From positions 1-41,809 of the forward strand of contig CAZYGU010000004.1 of NCBI GenBank assembly GCA_964646785.1: a stretch of 41,809 nucleotides of DNA, given 5' to 3'. Shown in pieces: positions 39,136-41,809 of this stretch; the first letter of the stretch is position 1, and each line of letters begins with the position of its first letter. The stretch is from JBGTNQ01 sp964646785 (GTDB lineage Bacteria > Patescibacteriota > Minisyncoccia > Phycocordibacterales > Zambryskibacteraceae). The position numbers and the translations under genes were made by a program. Below the pieces are notes generated by a model, which saw only the letters and a program-made list of their open reading frames with translations, did not search any database and had not been told where the DNA came from.

Positions 39136-39357
39136 CTAGACCTCTCGAACGAAAATAAATCGAGGACTTTTTGTTCCCCGTATTTCAACTTCTTCAGTAA
39201 ACATACTTAGCGGTCTCACCCAAAGTTTTGAGAGATCATTTTCATACAAGGCTTCGTACACAACAAGATCCTCAAGAGTTTCAGAATGTTTTGCAATACC
39301 AATCACACGGTATTCTTTTCCCGACTTTGCATGTACATATATTCCCGGTAAGACCAT
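39136..39357 (-). CDS. DUF1653 domain protein
   Basis: 73 residues matching the DUF1653 pattern: PGIYVHAKSGKEYRVIGIAKHSETLEDLVVYEALY, then LWVRPLSMFTEEVEI and PRFIFVRE. A small beta-rich domain of unknown function. It starts 5 nt after the transketolase C-subunit stop, so it is last in that operon. Convergent with the PfkB gene, with no clear terminator between them. Confidence 0.88.
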   Translation of the reverse strand: MVLPGIYVHAKSGKEYRVIGIAKHSETLEDLVVYEALYENDLSKLWVRPLSMFTEEVEIRGTKSPRFIFVREV

Positions 39358-39362
39358 ATCAA

Positions 39363-40337
39363 TTATCGAGAGAGAACTCGTTTCACCGCATCAATAATCC
39401 CTTGTTCACCCATTCCATAGTGTTCAATAAGTTCATCTTGTGTACCCGACTGGCCGAATTCATCTTTTACTCCAACAAACTCTTGTGATACCGGCATATG
39501 CTGAGAAAGAAATTCTGCGACAGCAGATCCCATACCACCACTAACCTGATGTTCCTCGACTGTAACTACTTTTGGAGCACGCTTCACCGAAGAAAGAATA
39601 GTTTCACCATCAAGAGGCTTGATTGTCGCAATATTCACCACAATTGATCCAGTACCTTCACTCTCAAGTTTTCTTGCTGCAAGAAGTGCTTTGTGAACTA
39701 ATGCTCCGGTAGCAAGAATCGTAACTTGTGGATTCTCAGATTCAAAAAACACCTGTGCCTTTCCGATTTCAAATGGCGTATCGAGAGTAGTAATGATAGG
39801 AGTTTTCTCACGAGCAAGACGAATATAAACCGGACTATTTATTTTTGCCGCAGCAATGGTAGCCTTCTTTGCTTCAATACTGTCGCAAGGAGAAATAACG
39901 ACCATACGAGGAATAACACGAGTAATGGCGATATCCTCAATAGCTTGATGTGTTCCTCCATCAGGACCAACAGAAACTCCTGCATGACTACCTGCAATTT
40001 TTACCGGTACATTGTTGTAGCAAATAGTAGTACGAATTTGTTCCCAGTTTCTTCCAGGAGAAAACATGGCATATGAACTTATAAATGGAATCTTCCCCAT
40101 CGCTGCCATACCAGATGCAACACCAGCAAGATTCTGCTCAGCAACACCAATTTCAATAAACCTCTCAGGAAATTTTTCCTTGAATATGTGCATTTGAGTT
40201 GACTCAGTTAAGTCAGCACAGAGACCTACAACCTGCGGATCAGATTCTGCAGCTACAAGTAGACCTTCTCCAAAACCTTTGCGAATTGGAACTTGCTCGA
40301 TATCTGTATCAAATAATTTTTTATTGAGATGAATCAT
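39363..40337 (-). CDS. Transketolase, C-terminal subunit (pyrimidine-binding and C domains)
   Basis: 324 residues from ATG 40337 (MIHLNKKLFDTDIEQVPIRKGFGEGL). Pyr domain: LCADLTESTQMHIFKEKFPERFIEIGVAEQNLAGVASGMAAMGKIPFISSYAMF, with the conserved Glu of IGVAEQN and HAGVSVGPDGGTHQAIED. The C domain follows (VTILATGALVHKALLAARKLE ... VVTVEEHQVSGGMGSAVAEFL). It needs the N-subunit (40952 onward) for TPP binding. The ATG is 1 nt after the HD gene stop (TAA T ATG), so translation is coupled. Confidence 0.94.
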   Translation of the reverse strand: MIHLNKKLFDTDIEQVPIRKGFGEGLLVAAESDPQVVGLCADLTESTQMHIFKEKFPERFIEIGVAEQNLAGVASGMAAMGKIPFISSYAMFSPGRNWEQIRTTICYNNVPVKIAGSHAGVSVGPDGGTHQAIEDIAITRVIPRMVVISPCDSIEAKKATIAAAKINSPVYIRLAREKTPIITTLDTPFEIGKAQVFFESENPQVTILATGALVHKALLAARKLESEGTGSIVVNIATIKPLDGETILSSVKRAPKVVTVEEHQVSGGMGSAVAEFLSQHMPVSQEFVGVKDEFGQSGTQDELIEHYGMGEQGIIDAVKRVLSR

Positions 40338-40338
40338 A

Positions 40339-40950
40339 TTATCTATTCTTACTAGTCCATAAACTATTCCACCAGTCGGATGGCCCTCTTTCAAAAATGA
40401 TCTCACCAATATATTTTGCGCTTTCGGTTTGTAATCGTGCCAATTTATTCTCCTTTTCTGCATTCTTTGGACTTCCCGGTTTTCCTTCAAGCCAAAGTTC
40501 TGCTTCTTTATTCCCTTGCCACACATATTCCCTCAAAAGAAGAAGTTGATCAACAAGATCAGCATCTTTCGCAACAACAGCTTCTTTGCTTTCTCTTTTT
40601 TCATATTCGTCTGCAATTTCTTTCAACTCTTGAAAAGGTAAAGACCCGAGCTGTTCTTCACGAATCTCATCTTCAAAGATTTTTACATATTTTTTATGGA
40701 TCCAGTTATGATCTCCACTTCTCACTTCTCCCATATCGTGTGATAAGCACATCATCACCACTTTATATGGATCAACTTGTTCCATTTTTGCTAGAAACCA
40801 ACCAATCAATGTTACACGGTATGAATGAGTCGCAATATTATCTGACATGTCATCAGTAAGAAATGTCTGACGATGCATACGAGGAAGTTTCCTCATTGTT
40901 CCCATTTCAAAAAGAAAGTCTACTATTTTTGTTTTCTTATCTTCACTCAT
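40339..40950 (-). CDS. HD-domain phosphohydrolase (YfbR-like)
   Basis: 203 residues. HD metal motif: H42 in NIATHSYRVTLIGWFLA, H71-D72 in VVMMCLSHDMGEVRSGDH, and a later Asp in VAKDADLVDQLLLLREYV. Length and motif spacing resemble the 5'-deoxynucleotidase YfbR and related HD_3 proteins, which dephosphorylate nucleotides. The C-terminal part is divergent. Its placement between the two transketolase subunit genes, touching both, points to coordinated expression; the functional link is unknown. Confidence 0.82.
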   Translation of the reverse strand: MSEDKKTKIVDFLFEMGTMRKLPRMHRQTFLTDDMSDNIATHSYRVTLIGWFLAKMEQVDPYKVVMMCLSHDMGEVRSGDHNWIHKKYVKIFEDEIREEQLGSLPFQELKEIADEYEKRESKEAVVAKDADLVDQLLLLREYVWQGNKEAELWLEGKPGSPKNAEKENKLARLQTESAKYIGEIIFERGPSDWWNSLWTSKNR

Positions 40951-40951
40951 A

Positions 40952-41809
40952 TTATTGATGTTCGCTCATGATTCTTCCTCCAAGAGTTCTCAACTCCTTA
41001 AGAGCCATATCTGCTTCTTCTTTATTTGGAACTTTACCGTGCCACTCATATTTTTCTTCAAACTCTTTTACTCCTTTCCCGGGAATTGTATGCGCGATAA
41101 TAACACTTGGTCGTTCAAACACTGCTTTTGCTTCTTCGAGTGCCTCGTGAATTGCCCGGAAATCGTGTCCTGAACATTCAATCACGTGCCAGTTAAATGC
41201 CTCCCACTTAGCTCGAAGTGAATCAAGAGGCATCACGTCTTCTGTAAAACCGTCTATCTGGATATTATTTCTATCAACAATTGCTATGAGATTGTGAAGT
41301 TTTTCCTTTCCAGCAAGCATGATTGCCTCCCAATTTGACCCTTCATCAAGTTCACCATCACCAAGAAGGCAGTAGATATGTTTTCTAGAAGAAATATCCA
41401 TACGATCAGCAATCGCCATACCGACAGCTTGTGCAAGTCCTGCACCAAGCGGCCCTGATGAAGTTTCAAGCATTGGAAGCCATTCACGATGAGGATGACC
41501 CTGGAGACGTGTTCCAAATTTTCGAAGTGTTTTTAACTCTTCCACAGGAAAATATCCAGCATGTGCCATTGTCGCATAAAGCACAGGGCAAATGTGACCA
41601 TTTGATAACACAAGACGATCACGCTCACTCCATGAAGGATTTTTTGGATCATGCTTCAATGTGTGGAAATAGAGGAGAGTAAAAATATCTGCCATACCGA
41701 GCGGTCCTGCAGTATGACCACTCTTTGCCTCCAACAGCATTTCAATAATTGACTCACGAATAGTATTCGCTTTCAATTCTAACTCTTTTACTTTTTCGTC
41801 AGTTAAATT
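40952..41809 (-). CDS. Transketolase, N-terminal (TPP-binding) subunit, 5' end beyond window
   Basis: 285 residues visible; the frame is open to the right edge (NLTDEKVKELELKANTIRESIIEML), so the start codon is outside. TPP-domain motifs: EAKSGHTAGPLGMADIFTLLYF, RDRLVLSNGHICPVLYATMA, GTRLQGHPHREWLPMLETSSGPLGAGLAQAVGMA, LLGDGELDEGSNWEAIMLAG (GDG...N magnesium/TPP motif, with VDRNNIQIDG) and IPGKGVKEFE. Together with the C-subunit it forms a complete transketolase of the non-oxidative pentose phosphate pathway. Confidence 0.94.
   Translation of the reverse strand, partial: NLTDEKVKELELKANTIRESIIEMLLEAKSGHTAGPLGMADIFTLLYFHTLKHDPKNPSWSERDRLVLSNGHICPVLYATMAHAGYFPVEELKTLRKFGTRLQGHPHREWLPMLETSSGPLGAGLAQAVGMAIADRMDISSRKHIYCLLGDGELDEGSNWEAIMLAGKEKLHNLIAIVDRNNIQIDGFTEDVMPLDSLRAKWEAFNWHVIECSGHDFRAIHEALEEAKAVFERPSVIIAHTIPGKGVKEFEEKYEWHGKVPNKEEADMALKELRTLGGRIMSEHQ

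Noticed and set aside
1..41809. CRISPR array, insertion sequence or prophage
   Set aside because: No regularly spaced repeats, transposase, integrase, or phage structural genes are visible; the only exact long repeat found is the 29-mer pair in the RNA locus.

Overview
The window looks like a piece of a Candidatus Patescibacteria (CPR) genome, most likely Parcubacteria/Paceibacteria. This is inferred from A/T-rich DNA packed with short core genes, reduced versions of universal proteins (ThrRS, PheS, SMC), separately encoded transketolase halves, single-copy ribosomal genes outside the usual large operons, and small proteins of no recognisable family. UGA ends several genes (rnhB, the 18333 gene, the MBL gene), so the code is standard and not the UGA-recoded code of Gracilibacteria or Absconditabacteria. 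Two 100-N runs (2705-2804 and 15958-16057) are assembly gaps of unknown true size; they cut trmD and dnaE.

Layout. 1-4760 (mostly minus): rpoB (cut by the left edge), trmD, khpA, rpsP, with one small plus-strand membrane gene. 4847-7172 (plus): RNase R and a small unknown gene. 7224-13402 (mostly minus): a short SMC, rnc, a NusB-Nudix fusion, rpmF, a tiny membrane protein, rnhB and a pseudopilin. 13478-19828 (plus): dnaE, a P-loop kinase, an editing-less thrS, a membrane protein, an MBL hydrolase and a small membrane protein. 19874-26241 (minus): gyrB, an anchored protein, a C39-like peptidase, and pheST, in which PheT carries an inserted NlpC/P60-like domain. 26344-28305 (plus): a processive GT2 glycosyltransferase and a membrane-anchored thioredoxin-like protein. 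28364-34730 (minus): tRNA-Thr(UGU), tsf, rpsB, prfA, rpmE, gmk, a two-unit structured RNA locus without coding capacity (about 32372-33197), and a coiled-coil lytic transglycosylase. 34861-41809: rplY, an FAD oxidase, class II aldolase, a PfkB kinase (plus), a DUF1653 protein and split transketolase with an HD hydrolase gene between the halves.

How the genes fit together. Translation and RNA processing dominate (bS16, bL32, bL31, uS2, bL25, EF-Ts, RF1, two aminoacyl-tRNA synthetases, TrmD, RNase R, RNase III, KhpA, NusB). Replication and chromosome genes are DnaE, GyrB, SMC and RNase HII. The right end is a sugar-phosphate cluster (aldolase, transketolase, PfkB). Envelope functions are a pilin, a GT2, a transglycosylase and peptidase-like domains.

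Two modes of translation initiation are visible. Eleven mostly housekeeping genes have a -10 hexamer only 6-9 nt before the ATG, so their mRNAs should be leaderless or nearly so. The small plus-strand accessory genes instead have 5' leaders and strong Shine-Dalgarno sequences. The items most worth following are the structured RNA locus at 32372-33197, the NlpC/P60-like insertion in PheT, the leaderless promoter architecture and the hinge-poor SMC.
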